NCBI GenBank assembly: GCA_963702765.1
Contig: CAVPEB010000021.1
Location: forward strand, 62,001-126,000
From: DATMNR01 sp963702765
GTDB lineage: Bacteria; Chloroflexota; Ktedonobacteria; Ktedonobacterales; Ktedonobacteraceae
Length of the DNA stretch: 64,000 nucleotides
Direction: 5' to 3'
The notes under the pieces: model-generated
The model's database searches: none
Seen by the model: the letters and a program-made list of their open reading frames with translations, nothing else
What the model was told of the DNA's origin: nothing
Shown: positions 36,730 through 45,577 of the stretch, one piece after another
Layout: each line of letters opens with the position of its first letter
Position numbering within the stretch: the first letter of the stretch is position 1
Made by a program: the position numbers and the translations under genes

Positions 36730-37800
36730 GTGAATACTCAATGGTTGTTAAAGGATGTTTATACCCACACTCCAAATGTAGTTCTAACTGTCGACGAACA
36801 ATTTCATATATTCGCTCTTAATCCAGCCGCAACGACCTTCCTGGGTCGCCCTTCTGAACAGGTTGTTGGACAAGATTGTAGCCATTTCATGAAATGTAGA
36901 AACATGAACAGGACACTGCTATGTGGGACATCTAACTGTCCGGTTTTACGAGTTGTGCAACAAAAACAACCGATTGAACAGGAAGAACTGATACTGGGAG
37001 AGGTTATAGAAGGTTCAGAAGAGTTCTCCTGCAGCATCATTCCTGTCGAGCACGAGCAAAATACCTATGTTGTCTTTGGTGCTCGTGATGTCTCGGGCAT
37101 AAAAACCGCAAATCGTATGCAAGCAAATTTTGTCTCCATGGTTTCGCATGAGCTGCGCACCCCGCTAAACTCAGTCCACGGTTTTGTAGATTTGCTTTTA
37201 CATGGTTATATGGGCACATTGAATGAAGAGCAACAGAAATATCTTGGCTATGTCCAAGATGGCGTGCAACAGCTTGTTTCCACTGTTGAGGATATCCTTT
37301 TATTGACGCGTTCAGATTCTGGCCAGTTTGAAATGAAACGGGAAGAGGTCGATTTCGAATTGCTGTCGCATCAAGTTGTGACTGTTCTTCAACCGCAAGC
37401 GCTCAAAGCAGGTGTCACCATCGAAGAAGAAATTCCTGTCCCTGCTCCCATACTCTGTGTAGATCCCCAGCGCATGAAGCAAGTTCTGAACAATCTCGTT
37501 ATCAATGCTCTCAAATTTACACCACCCGGTGGATCCGTCAGCATTCGTGTTCGGCCATACAATAAGCGTTTTGTTGTAATCTCCGTTGCTGATACAGGAT
37601 ATGGTATCCCCATTGAGGATCAACCGCATATTTTTGAGCGTTTTTATCAATCGAACCATGAGCAGCAATCAAAAATGGGTGGTTATGGGCTAGGCTTATC
37701 TATTGCGAAGTTAATTATCGAGCAGCATGGCGGCGAGATTCGTTTTGAAAGCGTTCTTGGCAGAGGCACGACATTTTTCTTCAACGCGCCACTCGCATGA
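36730..37800 (+). CDS. PAS-domain sensor histidine kinase with a cysteine cluster
   Basis: This 356-residue soluble kinase has no membrane segment. The PAS domain (about residues 8-115) contains four cysteines at 50, 56, 65 and 70 in DCSHFMKCR...LLCGTSNCPV, a spacing that could hold a metal or Fe-S centre. The HisKA domain has His140 in VSHELRTPLNSVHGF. The ATPase domain shows the N box QVLNNLVINALKF, G1 VADTGYGIP, the F box HIFERFYQ and G2 GYGLGLSIAKLI. It is coupled to the upstream response regulator. A cytosolic redox or gas signal is plausible but is inference. Confidence 0.92.
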   Translation: MNTQWLLKDVYTHTPNVVLTVDEQFHIFALNPAATTFLGRPSEQVVGQDCSHFMKCRNMNRTLLCGTSNCPVLRVVQQKQPIEQEELILGEVIEGSEEFSCSIIPVEHEQNTYVVFGARDVSGIKTANRMQANFVSMVSHELRTPLNSVHGFVDLLLHGYMGTLNEEQQKYLGYVQDGVQQLVSTVEDILLLTRSDSGQFEMKREEVDFELLSHQVVTVLQPQALKAGVTIEEEIPVPAPILCVDPQRMKQVLNNLVINALKFTPPGGSVSIRVRPYNKRFVVISVADTGYGIPIEDQPHIFERFYQSNHEQQSKMGGYGLGLSIAKLIIEQHGGEIRFESVLGRGTTFFFNAPLA

Positions 37801-37805
37801 TGCCA

Positions 37806-38519
37806 TTACTGCCATAGAGTATCTTGCTCTACCTCTGCTTGCCTGGGTTCGACCCATTCATTGTTTTTGGATAACTTATCAGCCAGGCGAGTCGGTTCGG
37901 GTAATCGGTACCCTTTAGAACAATCAAGCACGAAACGCAGACTTGTTTCCAGGCTTATTCGATGACCAAGCGAGATAATCATTGGCTTTACTCGCGTCCT
38001 CGTGCGAACAACCGCGCCAATTACTTCATGATTGGCTGTGAGTGGGACCCATGCCCCTGCTTCTTCACTTAACGGATCGTGACGTCCGGTGAGAATAGAC
38101 TTGGCGCATCCAATGGTTGGCAGTTCCAACCATAATCCCAGGTGAGAAGCAATTCCCAGGCGGCGTGGATGCGCGATACCCTGGCCGTCAACCATGACCA
38201 GTTCTGGCTGTTGTTTCAGTAAATCAAATGCGCCCAGGATACAGGGTATTTCACGAAATGAAAGCAATCCAGGTATGTAAGGCATGCGTAGCGGCTCTTC
38301 AAACACATGCTGTTCAATTACCTCCAACTCTGGATACGAAAGTAGCACAACAGCGGCTCGTGCCATACCACTGATCTCGTTAATCGCCATGTCGACGCCA
38401 GCTATATGCCTGACTTCATCCAGCCTATCTTCACGAATCACCTGCTTTGCCAGTTCGCGCTGCAAAGCTTTGGCCTCATCCTGTTCGAGGTTCCACTCGT
38501 GGATATTTTGCTTTCTCAT
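37806..38519 (-). CDS. nfi: Endonuclease V
   Basis: Endonuclease V nicks DNA one base 3' of deaminated bases, mainly hypoxanthine. The 237 residues carry the family signatures: IAGVDMAIN with the first metal-binding Asp, PYIPGLLSFREIPCIL with the catalytic Glu region, MVDGQGIAHPRRLGIASHLGL with the second Asp, and a Lys-containing CAKSIL strand. A C-terminal tail of about 20 residues is extra. It follows a methyltransferase gene by 21 bases on the same strand, as the last gene of a three-gene operon beginning at 40046. Confidence 0.93.
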   Translation of the reverse strand: MRKQNIHEWNLEQDEAKALQRELAKQVIREDRLDEVRHIAGVDMAINEISGMARAAVVLLSYPELEVIEQHVFEEPLRMPYIPGLLSFREIPCILGAFDLLKQQPELVMVDGQGIAHPRRLGIASHLGLWLELPTIGCAKSILTGRHDPLSEEAGAWVPLTANHEVIGAVVRTRTRVKPMIISLGHRISLETSLRFVLDCSKGYRLPEPTRLADKLSKNNEWVEPRQAEVEQDTLWQ

Positions 38520-38540
38520 CGCTTCATACTCATGCTGCTC

Positions 38541-39299
38541 TTATCGCGCCTGCGCTACAAAAATCATACGAGGACTCTCGTGTTCGAAAGGACCGAACTC
38601 GTAATCCCCAAAAATATCGGTGATTTCAAAACCTGCTTCTTCCAGGAGTAATTCGACCTCGTTTTTCTCGAAGAGATACAAGTGTGTCGTAATGACTGTT
38701 CTTTGCACTGCCTGACCTTGACCGTGTTCCTCATAGAAGTGCGTAAGCTCAAGTAGATGTTTCGTAGGTGATGAAGCAGGGCTAACAAAGTGTGACAGCA
38801 TCGTGCCATCTTCGTGTTTCCAGGTTCCATGGTGCAATACTTGTCCACTTAATTGCTCCATATAGCGCACATCTGCATTGCTGATATCCAGAATGAATCT
38901 GCCACCGGCAGTCAAGTGATCATGTACAACGGCAAGCGCTTGCCGTTGTTCCTGGCGCGTACATAGATGGCCAAATGAACCAAGCGCAATAAACGCCATG
39001 CGGAATTTCTGTCCCAGGCTCATTGTACACATGTTTTCCTGGATCAGTGTGCATTGTTCTGCTACTCCAGCTTCATCCAGTGCATGCTGTGCCAGATGCA
39101 GCATGCTTTTAGAATTATCTAAGCCCGTCAGTTCGTATCCCTCACGTGCCAGAGGAACAAGCAAACGCCCACTCCCACATGCAAGCTCAAGCAATGGGCC
39201 GCCACTCAACTCCGCAAAATTGAGGTACAGGCTCACATCCTCGTCGAAGTGGGCATGTTCAATATCATAAAAAGGCGCAATCAGATCGTAATCAGTCAT
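38541..39299 (-). CDS. Class I SAM-dependent methyltransferase
   Basis: The 252 residues begin directly with the common YDLIAPFYDIEHA opening of small cytoplasmic methyltransferases. Motif I is LLELACGSGRLLVPLA, then LTGLDNSKSMLHLA, ALGSFGHLCTRQEQRQAL and the GGRFILDISNAD strand. The C-terminal HLYLFEKNEVELLLEEAGFEI is the usual end. The substrate is unknown. It starts four bases after the Pro/Gln-rich membrane protein gene ends and precedes endonuclease V, so all three are likely one transcript. Confidence 0.88.
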   Translation of the reverse strand: MTDYDLIAPFYDIEHAHFDEDVSLYLNFAELSGGPLLELACGSGRLLVPLAREGYELTGLDNSKSMLHLAQHALDEAGVAEQCTLIQENMCTMSLGQKFRMAFIALGSFGHLCTRQEQRQALAVVHDHLTAGGRFILDISNADVRYMEQLSGQVLHHGTWKHEDGTMLSHFVSPASSPTKHLLELTHFYEEHGQGQAVQRTVITTHLYLFEKNEVELLLEEAGFEITDIFGDYEFGPFEHESPRMIFVAQAR

Positions 39300-39302
39300 A
39301 CG

Positions 39303-40046
39303 TTAGATGTTATCATATGATGTGATCTTCCAGGCGCCATTCACCTGTTGTAACTGGAGATGGACATCATAAGAAGGGCCAGTACCACGAGTGACCGAAA
39401 CGGTAACGGTTGCTATATTGTTGTTCGTTGAAACGTTACCAACTGAAAAATTCGTAACTTTGCCTTTTACTGTATCGAGACCCTGGGCTGCGACCGTATA
39501 GATTTGCTGAGTCAGAGTCTGGCCATTTGATGCAGTCAAGTTCGTGCTTATGTACGAATAGGCTGTGTTGTAATCCTGTTTCTCAACGGCGCTGTAGTAT
39601 TGATTCACTGTGATTGCTGGCCCTGCTATACTTTTGGCAAAGAACCCAATTCCCATTAAAGAGAGTATGCCGCATGCGCCGCAACCAAGCACGATCACCC
39701 CGGCTATAATAGCGAGCGCAATCCAGAGACCACGTCGTGATTTTCGAGGCTGTTGTGGTGGCGCATAACCTGGGACTGGCTGCGCACCGTAAGCAGGCGC
39801 TACATACTGGGTTGGAGCGTAATCCTGGGGAGGTTGTTGGCCCCACTGTTGTCCGTACGGTGGTTGTTGGGGCTGTCCAGGCTGTCCATATGGTTGTTGT
39901 CCATATTGAGATGGAGGTTGACCATATGGGGGTTGCTGTTGTTCGTAAGGAGGCTGCTGGGGCTGTCCAGGCTGCCCATATGGAGGTTGAGGTTGACCAT
40001 ACGGAGGTTGCTCTCCCGAATTTGGCTGGTTTGGATCATAAGACAT
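39303..40046 (-). CDS. Pro/Gln/Tyr-rich single-pass membrane protein with extracytoplasmic domain
   Basis: This encodes 247 residues. The first 100 are low-complexity repeats of the PPYGQPGQPQQ type. A basic anchor (PRKSRRG) and one transmembrane helix (LWIALAIIAGVIVLGCGACGIL) follow. The C-terminal 105 residues look like a small alpha+beta domain of the DUF4878/NTF2-like kind (VNQYYSAVEKQDYNTAYSYI, GAWKITSYDNI). The N-terminus is cytoplasmic and could mediate phase-type or scaffold interactions; that is speculation. It heads the operon with the methyltransferase and endonuclease V. Confidence 0.78.
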   Translation of the reverse strand: MSYDPNQPNSGEQPPYGQPQPPYGQPGQPQQPPYEQQQPPYGQPPSQYGQQPYGQPGQPQQPPYGQQWGQQPPQDYAPTQYVAPAYGAQPVPGYAPPQQPRKSRRGLWIALAIIAGVIVLGCGACGILSLMGIGFFAKSIAGPAITVNQYYSAVEKQDYNTAYSYISTNLTASNGQTLTQQIYTVAAQGLDTVKGKVTNFSVGNVSTNNNIATVTVSVTRGTGPSYDVHLQLQQVNGAWKITSYDNI

Positions 40047-40147
40047 GGATAATTCCCTCCTGTCGGGTATTGATTCTTCCTTATTGCACCATTCAAGGAA
40101 ATGGCATTACCATACTACAGGTGTGGAGGCAAACCGTCAAGTTTCGA

Positions 40148-40768
40148 TTAGTGTATGTCTAGCTCAAGTGCTACTCGTGCAAGTTGCTGAATGAGCGGCG
40201 AAACCTCTTCAATGCTTTGGATAGAACCTGCGAGGGTATCGAAAGTCTCGAAGCTGAGGAGTGTGAAAAGGATATTGACTATCTCATCTTGTGCTTCGGG
40301 AGCAGGTTTTCCATACTTTTCGACACAACGAAGAACGATGACATGCAGGCCTTGTCTTCTCCGCTCGTCTCGTGCTTTCACAACCTCCTCGAAATCTGGA
40401 TCGAGTGCAGACAAAGCTCGAAGGCGACGTGTAACGAGTCTGTCGGACTGCCAAAACCGACTGAAAACCGTAATGAATTCGTCTAGCGCTTTGAGCGGGT
40501 CCGGTTGACGAAAGGCATTTGCCAACTGCTCCATCCCCCCATGTGCTGCGAGAGAGTCACTCAAGGCTTCGAGGAGTCCTATTTTTGAGCCAAACTGGTG
40601 ATAGACCGTCATGCGTGCAACATCAGCTTGACGAGCAACGGCGTCGATGCTAAAGCCGGAGAAAGCATCACTGGCCAAAAGAAGTTCACGGGCGGCAGTG
40701 AGAATACGGGCGCGTGTCTGTTCTGTAGCTTTCTGGCGTTGTCCGAGTCGATACGGGCGTGGACTCAT
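40148..40768 (-). CDS. TetR-family transcriptional regulator
   Basis: This is a 206-residue protein. A basic N-terminus (RPYRLGQRQKATEQTRARIL) leads into the HTH (FSIDAVARQADVARMTVYHQFGSKIGLLEAL). The C-terminal domain is helical with a long RDERRRQGLHVIVLRCVEKYG segment. Two palindromes lie directly upstream (ATTGTACAAT and TCTATCTA...TAGATAGA), so it probably represses itself. No obvious target gene is divergent: the next plus-strand gene is 365 bases away behind a dispersed hairpin. Confidence 0.88.
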   Translation of the reverse strand: MSPRPYRLGQRQKATEQTRARILTAARELLLASDAFSGFSIDAVARQADVARMTVYHQFGSKIGLLEALSDSLAAHGGMEQLANAFRQPDPLKALDEFITVFSRFWQSDRLVTRRLRALSALDPDFEEVVKARDERRRQGLHVIVLRCVEKYGKPAPEAQDEIVNILFTLLSFETFDTLAGSIQSIEEVSPLIQQLARVALELDIH

Positions 40769-40793
40769 AGATGACTTGACTCCTCCGAAATTT

Positions 40794-40830
40794 AATTGTA
40801 CAATCTATCTAGCGAAATTAATTAGATAGA
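40794..40830. promoter_or_regulatory. Candidate operator of the TetR gene
   Basis: ATTGTACAAT at 40794-40803 is a perfect palindrome. TCTATCTA at 40804-40811 is matched by its complement TAGATAGA at 40823-40830. Both lie 25-62 bases upstream of the tetR ATG (40768) on the minus strand, the expected position for autorepression. Confidence 0.55.
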
Positions 40831-40942
40831 CTGACCATATAATAAACATTTCTAGAGAAGCTGTAAAGGCACGTTTCTTACTTTCTTAAGGCATGGTTCA
40901 AATACATGTGACAGTTTCTCATCAGCAGACAGACCTAGAGGT

Positions 40943-41012
40943 GTCATTCTGAGCGCGAGCGAAGGATCGCGGTAGCCAGCACGTGAGATTCTTCGCTCAC
41001 GCTCAGAATGAC
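40943..41012. repeat. Dispersed hairpin repeat (GTCATTCTGAGCG family)
   Basis: A 22-base arm at 40943-40964 (starting GTCATTCTGAGCGCGAGCG) pairs with 40991-41012 at 21 of 22 positions around a 26-base loop. The same arm motif appears degenerate near 14425. It lies alone in the 365-base gap between tetR and the oxidoreductase gene and could terminate the minus- or plus-strand transcripts. Confidence 0.75.
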
Positions 41013-41133
41013 AAAGATGAGCGAAAGATGACATAATGTGACCGTTCAAACCGTCAAGACCAATATAGTATCATTGAATCTTGCCTCAGATATATGAAAA
41101 ACGTACGAAAGCACAAGAAGGAGCATTACCAGT

Positions 41134-42015
41134 ATGAACCGACCATTTCGTTTTGGTGTCGTAGCAGCATATGCCACATCGCATACCGCCTGGATCTCTA
41201 TTGCACGAAGAGCCGAGGAACTTGGCTACGCGACTTTGTTGATGCCAGACCGTACGTCGATTGGAAGCTTTGCGCCATTCCCTGCATTGGCTATAGCAGC
41301 AGAAGCAACCAAAGAGCTGAGAGTGGGCAGTTATGTGTTTTGTAATGAATACCGTCATCCTGTAATACTGGCCAGAGATGCTGCAACTTTAGATTTGCTT
41401 TCCGAAGGCCGTTTTGAACTTGGTCTGGGTGCGGGAGTTGGTCCATATGAAGCGCGACAAATGGGTATCCCGTTTGCAGATGCAGGTGTTCGTGTCGGGC
41501 ACCTCAAGGAGTCTCTTCAATTGATAAAACAACTCTTCACCGAAGAGACAGTCAATTTTCAAGGGAAATACTACACGGTTACAGAAATGAAAGGTAATAT
41601 TCAATCAGCCCAGAAGCCACACATGCCCATTCTTGTTGCAGGAGCAGGAGAACGCATGCTAAAGCTGGCTGCACGTGAGGCTAATATTATTGCCATCGGA
41701 TTTAGAAGAACAGCGCAAGGTTTAGACCCGACAGATGCGACGATGGAACAAAAGATTGCCTGGATCAAAGAAGCTGCCGGGGAACACTTTGCAGAACTTG
41801 AACTGAGCCAGACTCGCTATGATCTGGAGATTAGCGATAGTAAAGCAGCAGTCTCAAATCAAGGTCCGCCTATTCCAAAGAGACAGGTAAGCACTGAGCA
41901 GGCGGTTGCTCAACTGCTTGAGCAGCGCGAGCGCTATGGTTTCTCTTATATTCAGGTCTTTGAAGGACAGATGGAGAATTTCGCTCCAATAGTTGCGAGG
42001 CTGGCAGGGCAATAA
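41134..42015 (+). CDS. LLM-class F420-dependent oxidoreductase (MSMEG_2516-like)
   Basis: This 293-residue luciferase-like monooxygenase-fold protein begins RPFRFGVVAAY, typical of the F420-dependent MSMEG_2516-like subfamily. Other landmarks are AEELGYATLLMPDR, LRVGSYVFCNEYRHPVILAR, DLLSEGRFELGLGAGVG, PHMPILVAGAGERMLKLAARE and the C-terminal FSYIQVFEGQMENFAPIVARL. A ribosome site AAGGAG lies ten bases upstream. It uses FMN or F420; the subfamily suggests F420. The next gene, an alcohol-dehydrogenase-like reductase, follows after 91 bases on the same strand. Confidence 0.88.
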   Translation: MNRPFRFGVVAAYATSHTAWISIARRAEELGYATLLMPDRTSIGSFAPFPALAIAAEATKELRVGSYVFCNEYRHPVILARDAATLDLLSEGRFELGLGAGVGPYEARQMGIPFADAGVRVGHLKESLQLIKQLFTEETVNFQGKYYTVTEMKGNIQSAQKPHMPILVAGAGERMLKLAAREANIIAIGFRRTAQGLDPTDATMEQKIAWIKEAAGEHFAELELSQTRYDLEISDSKAAVSNQGPPIPKRQVSTEQAVAQLLEQRERYGFSYIQVFEGQMENFAPIVARLAGQ

Positions 42016-42106
42016 TTCGTATAAAGATAACTTCATTAAGTGCTATACTGAGAGGAGTACACGCTAAAACAAAATAACTGAATAAGAGAAGACGAGGTAA
42101 AATTTC

Positions 42107-43105
42107 GTGCGTGCTCTGGTTTTTCGAAACAATGTATTGACGCTCGAGAAGAACTATCCGTTACCTGATCTGCAATCAGGTGAAGCACTTATACGTGTCC
42201 TCCAGGCTGGAATCTGCAACACGGATCTGGAAATCACGCGTGGTTACCTGGCTTTTCAGGGCGTCCTGGGACATGAATTTGTCGGCATTGTTGAAGCTGT
42301 GCATGAAGGCCCAGGAGCATCTCCTCCAACCTATCTGATAGGCAAACGCGTGGTAGGCGACATCAATGCCGCCTGTCATCGCTCCGATTGCGCGTATTGT
42401 CGACAAAATATGTTTACCCATTGTCCCAATCGTACCACGTTGGGCATTGTCAATCGAGATGGAGCATTTGCTGAATACCTGACTCTCCCTGTCGCAAATC
42501 TCCATCTCGTGCCTGACAACATCAGAGATGAAGAAGCTGTTTTTGTGGAACCCTTAGCCGCTAACTTTGAGATGTTAGAACAAGTACATCTAAAGCCCAC
42601 GGACAGCGTGGTCATCCTTGGTGATGGTAAAATGGGCCAATTGGCGGCCCAGGTGCTTGCGCTAAATGGATGTGAAGTGATGATGGTGGGGAAGCACGAA
42701 GAGAAACTGGCGCTGGTAGAAAAGCGCGGCGTACATACCTATGTGCTTGACGATGTTACAAACTTCACATTAGCGAATAGGCGACGTGTTGATATAGCTG
42801 TCGAATGTACAGGATCGGCAGAGGGGCTAGAATTGGCTTTACGTTTGGTTCGTCCTCGTGGAACCGTTATCCTTAAAAGCACTGTTGCCAACAAAAGTAC
42901 ACTAGACCTGGCTCCTATTGTGATCGACGAAATCCGCATCCAGGGTTCACGTTGTGGCCCATTTGCTCCTGCTATTCGAGCATTGAGCCAGCACACAGTT
43001 GATGTTCGACCGCTGATTAGTGCTCGATTTAGTCTGGATGATGGACTGGTAGCGTTTGAGCATGCTACCAGTCCTGGGGTTTTGAAAGTGCTTATACAGA
43101 TTTAG
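42107..43105 (+). CDS. Zinc-dependent alcohol dehydrogenase-like (MDR) protein
   Basis: The protein has 332 residues, GTG start after GAGG. The N-terminal GroES-like domain carries the catalytic zinc ligands: Cys in QAGICNTDLEI, His-Glu in VLGHEFVGIV. The structural-zinc lobe is only partly kept (CHRSDCAYCRQNMFTHC, four Cys). The Rossmann domain has VVILGDGKMGQLAAQVLALNG and VDIAVECTGSAEGLELAL. It resembles threonine/sorbitol dehydrogenase-type MDR enzymes; the substrate is unknown. Its stop lies five bases from that of the convergent PPOX gene. Confidence 0.88.
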   Translation: MRALVFRNNVLTLEKNYPLPDLQSGEALIRVLQAGICNTDLEITRGYLAFQGVLGHEFVGIVEAVHEGPGASPPTYLIGKRVVGDINAACHRSDCAYCRQNMFTHCPNRTTLGIVNRDGAFAEYLTLPVANLHLVPDNIRDEEAVFVEPLAANFEMLEQVHLKPTDSVVILGDGKMGQLAAQVLALNGCEVMMVGKHEEKLALVEKRGVHTYVLDDVTNFTLANRRRVDIAVECTGSAEGLELALRLVRPRGTVILKSTVANKSTLDLAPIVIDEIRIQGSRCGPFAPAIRALSQHTVDVRPLISARFSLDDGLVAFEHATSPGVLKVLIQI

Positions 43106-43110
43106 CTCCC

Positions 43111-43527
43111 CTAGGAATTGGAACGCCAGGGCCCATGACCATGCACATGTTCAACCCGTATATGCGTAATATATCCCGGCGGTGAATTGCTGGGTGGAAA
43201 ATCACTTCCTGGTCCCAGATATACCTGGGCTAGCTGATGCAGCAATTCGGGCGCGCCACCTTCGGTAATACGAGCACGCCCTGAGATTACCAGGTAGTTT
43301 TCCAGCAGCCCGGTTTTCCCGCCTGTCTCCATCGAGAGCGAGACGCGATCATCCTGTTGAATGTTCTTCACCTTTTTCCACGAGCCAAGATGGGCGCAGA
43401 CAATTTCATCACCATCGAGGCCAACCCACACAAGTGAGATATGCGGGCTTCCATCGCTATTGAGCGTCACCAGGTGGGCGAGATGTCCGGCAGTCAATGC
43501 TTGCCTGACAACATCATTCATGATCAT
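43111..43527 (-). CDS. PPOX-class F420/FMN-dependent split-barrel protein
   Basis: The start at 43527 (MIMNDVVRQALTAGHLAHLVTL) is chosen because AAGGA precedes it and the family starts here; the longer frame to 43611 adds unrelated residues. The 138-residue split barrel shows LVTLNSDGSPHISLVWVGLDGDEIV, WKKVKNIQQDDRVSLSM and YLVISGRARITEGGAPELL. Such proteins use F420 or FMN for reductions or deazaflavin binding. With the LLM oxidoreductases on either side it suggests local F420 chemistry, which is inference. Confidence 0.85.
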   Translation of the reverse strand: MIMNDVVRQALTAGHLAHLVTLNSDGSPHISLVWVGLDGDEIVCAHLGSWKKVKNIQQDDRVSLSMETGGKTGLLENYLVISGRARITEGGAPELLHQLAQVYLGPGSDFPPSNSPPGYITHIRVEHVHGHGPWRSNS

Positions 43528-43740
43528 ATTTGTCGAATTCCTTCCCTCGCAAATATATATTACTATAATAAATCCGCTATGAAGTATACTCAACAAAAAG
43601 GCAGACAACAAGAGAAACTTGATGATTGAATTGCCTGAGCTATGCTCCTGGCATTGATTATGTCTTCCATATGGCGTGAAAACGTGGTATGTCTTAGATG
43701 GGTGCCAAAACTACTCTACTTTTGAAAGGCGAAAACTTTG

Positions 43741-44658
43741 ATGCAAACAACTCCACAGCAGCGTATGAAAATCGGCATTATTTTAGACATAAGCGAGGAT
43801 TCGCTCGATGGACGAACGCCGACATTCCGCGACCTGCGAGAAATGGCTCGTATCAGCGAACAGGTGGGTTTCGACTCTCTCTGGCTGGCTGACCATCTCA
43901 TCTACCGTTTCCCAGATCAGCCTGAAAGCGCACCCTGGGAGACGCTGACTATGCTCAGCGCACTGGCGGCTGTGACAACACGTATTACACTCGGCACACT
44001 TGTTCTTAGTACCTCGTTTCGTCCCCCGGCAATGCTGGCGAAAATGGCCGACGCGCTAGACGAGATTAGTGAAGGGCGCTTCATTCTGGGGGTTGGTGCT
44101 GGTTGGCACCAGCCGGAATACGAGGCATTCGGTTATCCGTTCGATCACCTGGCTGGTCGTTTCGATGAGGCCATGCAGATCATCGCACCATTGCTACGAG
44201 AAGGTCATGTCGATTTTCAGGGACAATACTACCAGGTTAACAATTGTGTCCTGCGCCCGCGTGGTCCCTCATCTGCTGGCCCGCGTATCCTGGTGGCTGG
44301 ACGCCGTCCACGCATGCTACAACTCATCGCGCGCGACGCCGATGCCTGGAACACTGCCTGGCATACCGATGCTGCAGCCGTCAAAGAACGTTTTGATGAA
44401 CTTGCGCAAGTTTGCGCAACCATAGGACGCGATCCCGCCAGTATCGAGATGACTGTGGGCACTGAAGTGCGCCTGCAGCCACGTAAGGAAGATGGTTCGA
44501 CTGATAGGGCTATTTCAGGCACACCTGAAGAGATCGCCAGTCGCTTACACGCCTTTGCTGACGTGGGTACTTCACACCTGATCGTGGCGCTCGATGCTGT
44601 TGCACCTTCCAGTATTGAACAATTGGGACACATTGCTGAACTGGCACGCAAGCTGTGA
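43741..44658 (+). CDS. LLM-class flavin/F420-dependent oxidoreductase
   Basis: The protein has 305 residues, ATG at 43741 preferred to the adjacent TTG. The luciferase-like barrel is complete: KIGIILDIS, ARISEQVGFDSLWLADHL, ETLTMLSALAAVTTRITLGTLV, RPPAMLAKMADALDEISEGRFILGVGAG, RILVAGRRPRMLQLIARDADAWN and the C-terminal VGTSHLIVALDA. It is related to the truncated gene at 12759-13448 but not the same branch as the gene at 41134. The substrate is unknown. It is divergent from the PPOX gene with a 213-base gap. Confidence 0.88.
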   Translation: MQTTPQQRMKIGIILDISEDSLDGRTPTFRDLREMARISEQVGFDSLWLADHLIYRFPDQPESAPWETLTMLSALAAVTTRITLGTLVLSTSFRPPAMLAKMADALDEISEGRFILGVGAGWHQPEYEAFGYPFDHLAGRFDEAMQIIAPLLREGHVDFQGQYYQVNNCVLRPRGPSSAGPRILVAGRRPRMLQLIARDADAWNTAWHTDAAAVKERFDELAQVCATIGRDPASIEMTVGTEVRLQPRKEDGSTDRAISGTPEEIASRLHAFADVGTSHLIVALDAVAPSSIEQLGHIAELARKL

Positions 44659-44710
44659 AGTGGAGAGCAGTCTTTTCAGGAATCGACTGATAGCTGGCTA
44701 ACCAGAAGCA

Positions 44711-45451
44711 TTATGACCTGATTGACTCCTGATGCTGGAAAAGGTCGGCCTCAAGCCTGGGCTTGATAATGGATGTCCAGAGTGCATATCCTTTCGCACT
44801 CGGATGTAACCTGTCCCATCTATACAGATCACGTTTTGGTAGTTCATCTGAGCCAAGATACTGGTTGGTCATGTCAATGAAATGCAGCTGGGGATTGGTT
44901 TCCGTATATGCTTGTATCTGCTGGTTAGCCTCCTGAATAATTGGCCACGTTTTCCAGCGAGACGGTGTAGGCGTGATAGCAATGTAATAGATGGGCGTCT
45001 GGGGTAGAGCGACACGCACAGTCTCGACAAACTCGACATATCCCTCAAAAACCTCTTGCGCTGCTTTCGGCTTGAACCGACCCAGGTCGTTCGTTCCTGC
45101 AAACAGGACTATTGCTTTAGGATGGTAGGGAATTACGATTTGATCGGCATAGTAGGTTATCTGTTTGATTTTTGCTCCGCCGAACCCTCGGTTGATTACA
45201 GGAAGGGGCGCCATATCCTGTTCTAGCGTTTTCCAAAACCGAATGCTAGAACTCCCGGTAAATGCAATCACATCCTCAGGTGCTTGATGTTGCTGATCCA
45301 GCTTTTTGTAGGTGTCTATCTGCTTAGCCCATATCTTAGGGTCGTCGCTTGTTATCATGCGAACAAATCGCCAGATGAGCAAGCCAGTGATGGGAGCAAG
45401 TAAAGTGACCGCTCCTACTATCCATAGTCGATTACGGCTCAGAATGTTCAT
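44711..45451 (-). CDS. Membrane-anchored SGNH/GDSL-family esterase
   Basis: The protein has 246 residues. An N-terminal membrane anchor (LWIVGAVTLLAPITGLLIWRFV) places the enzyme outside the cell. The SGNH blocks are present: the nucleophile Ser in FTGSSSIRFW (block I), Gly in NRGFGGAKI (block II), Asn in VLFAGTNDLGRF (block III) and Asp-x-x-His in WDRLHPSAKGY (block V). It probably hydrolyses an ester or acetyl group on a surface glycan or lipid; the substrate is open. It appears monocistronic. Confidence 0.87.
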   Translation of the reverse strand: MNILSRNRLWIVGAVTLLAPITGLLIWRFVRMITSDDPKIWAKQIDTYKKLDQQHQAPEDVIAFTGSSSIRFWKTLEQDMAPLPVINRGFGGAKIKQITYYADQIVIPYHPKAIVLFAGTNDLGRFKPKAAQEVFEGYVEFVETVRVALPQTPIYYIAITPTPSRWKTWPIIQEANQQIQAYTETNPQLHFIDMTNQYLGSDELPKRDLYRWDRLHPSAKGYALWTSIIKPRLEADLFQHQESIRS

Positions 45452-45577
45452 GCTTTTTCTCTATCTCTCCCAATTATCGTCTGCTCGAAAATTACTTCTG
45501 CAGTGTATGTCTCGATAATTCTTTATCTAGCACTCCATCATAGCACATTCCGGCGGGTTCGGGCGACTGGTTAGCTT

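Noticed and set aside
39737..40162. A 141-codon plus-strand frame rich in Val, His and Gly
   Set aside because: It is the complement of the PPYGQPGQPQQ-type repeats of the membrane protein and has no independent support.
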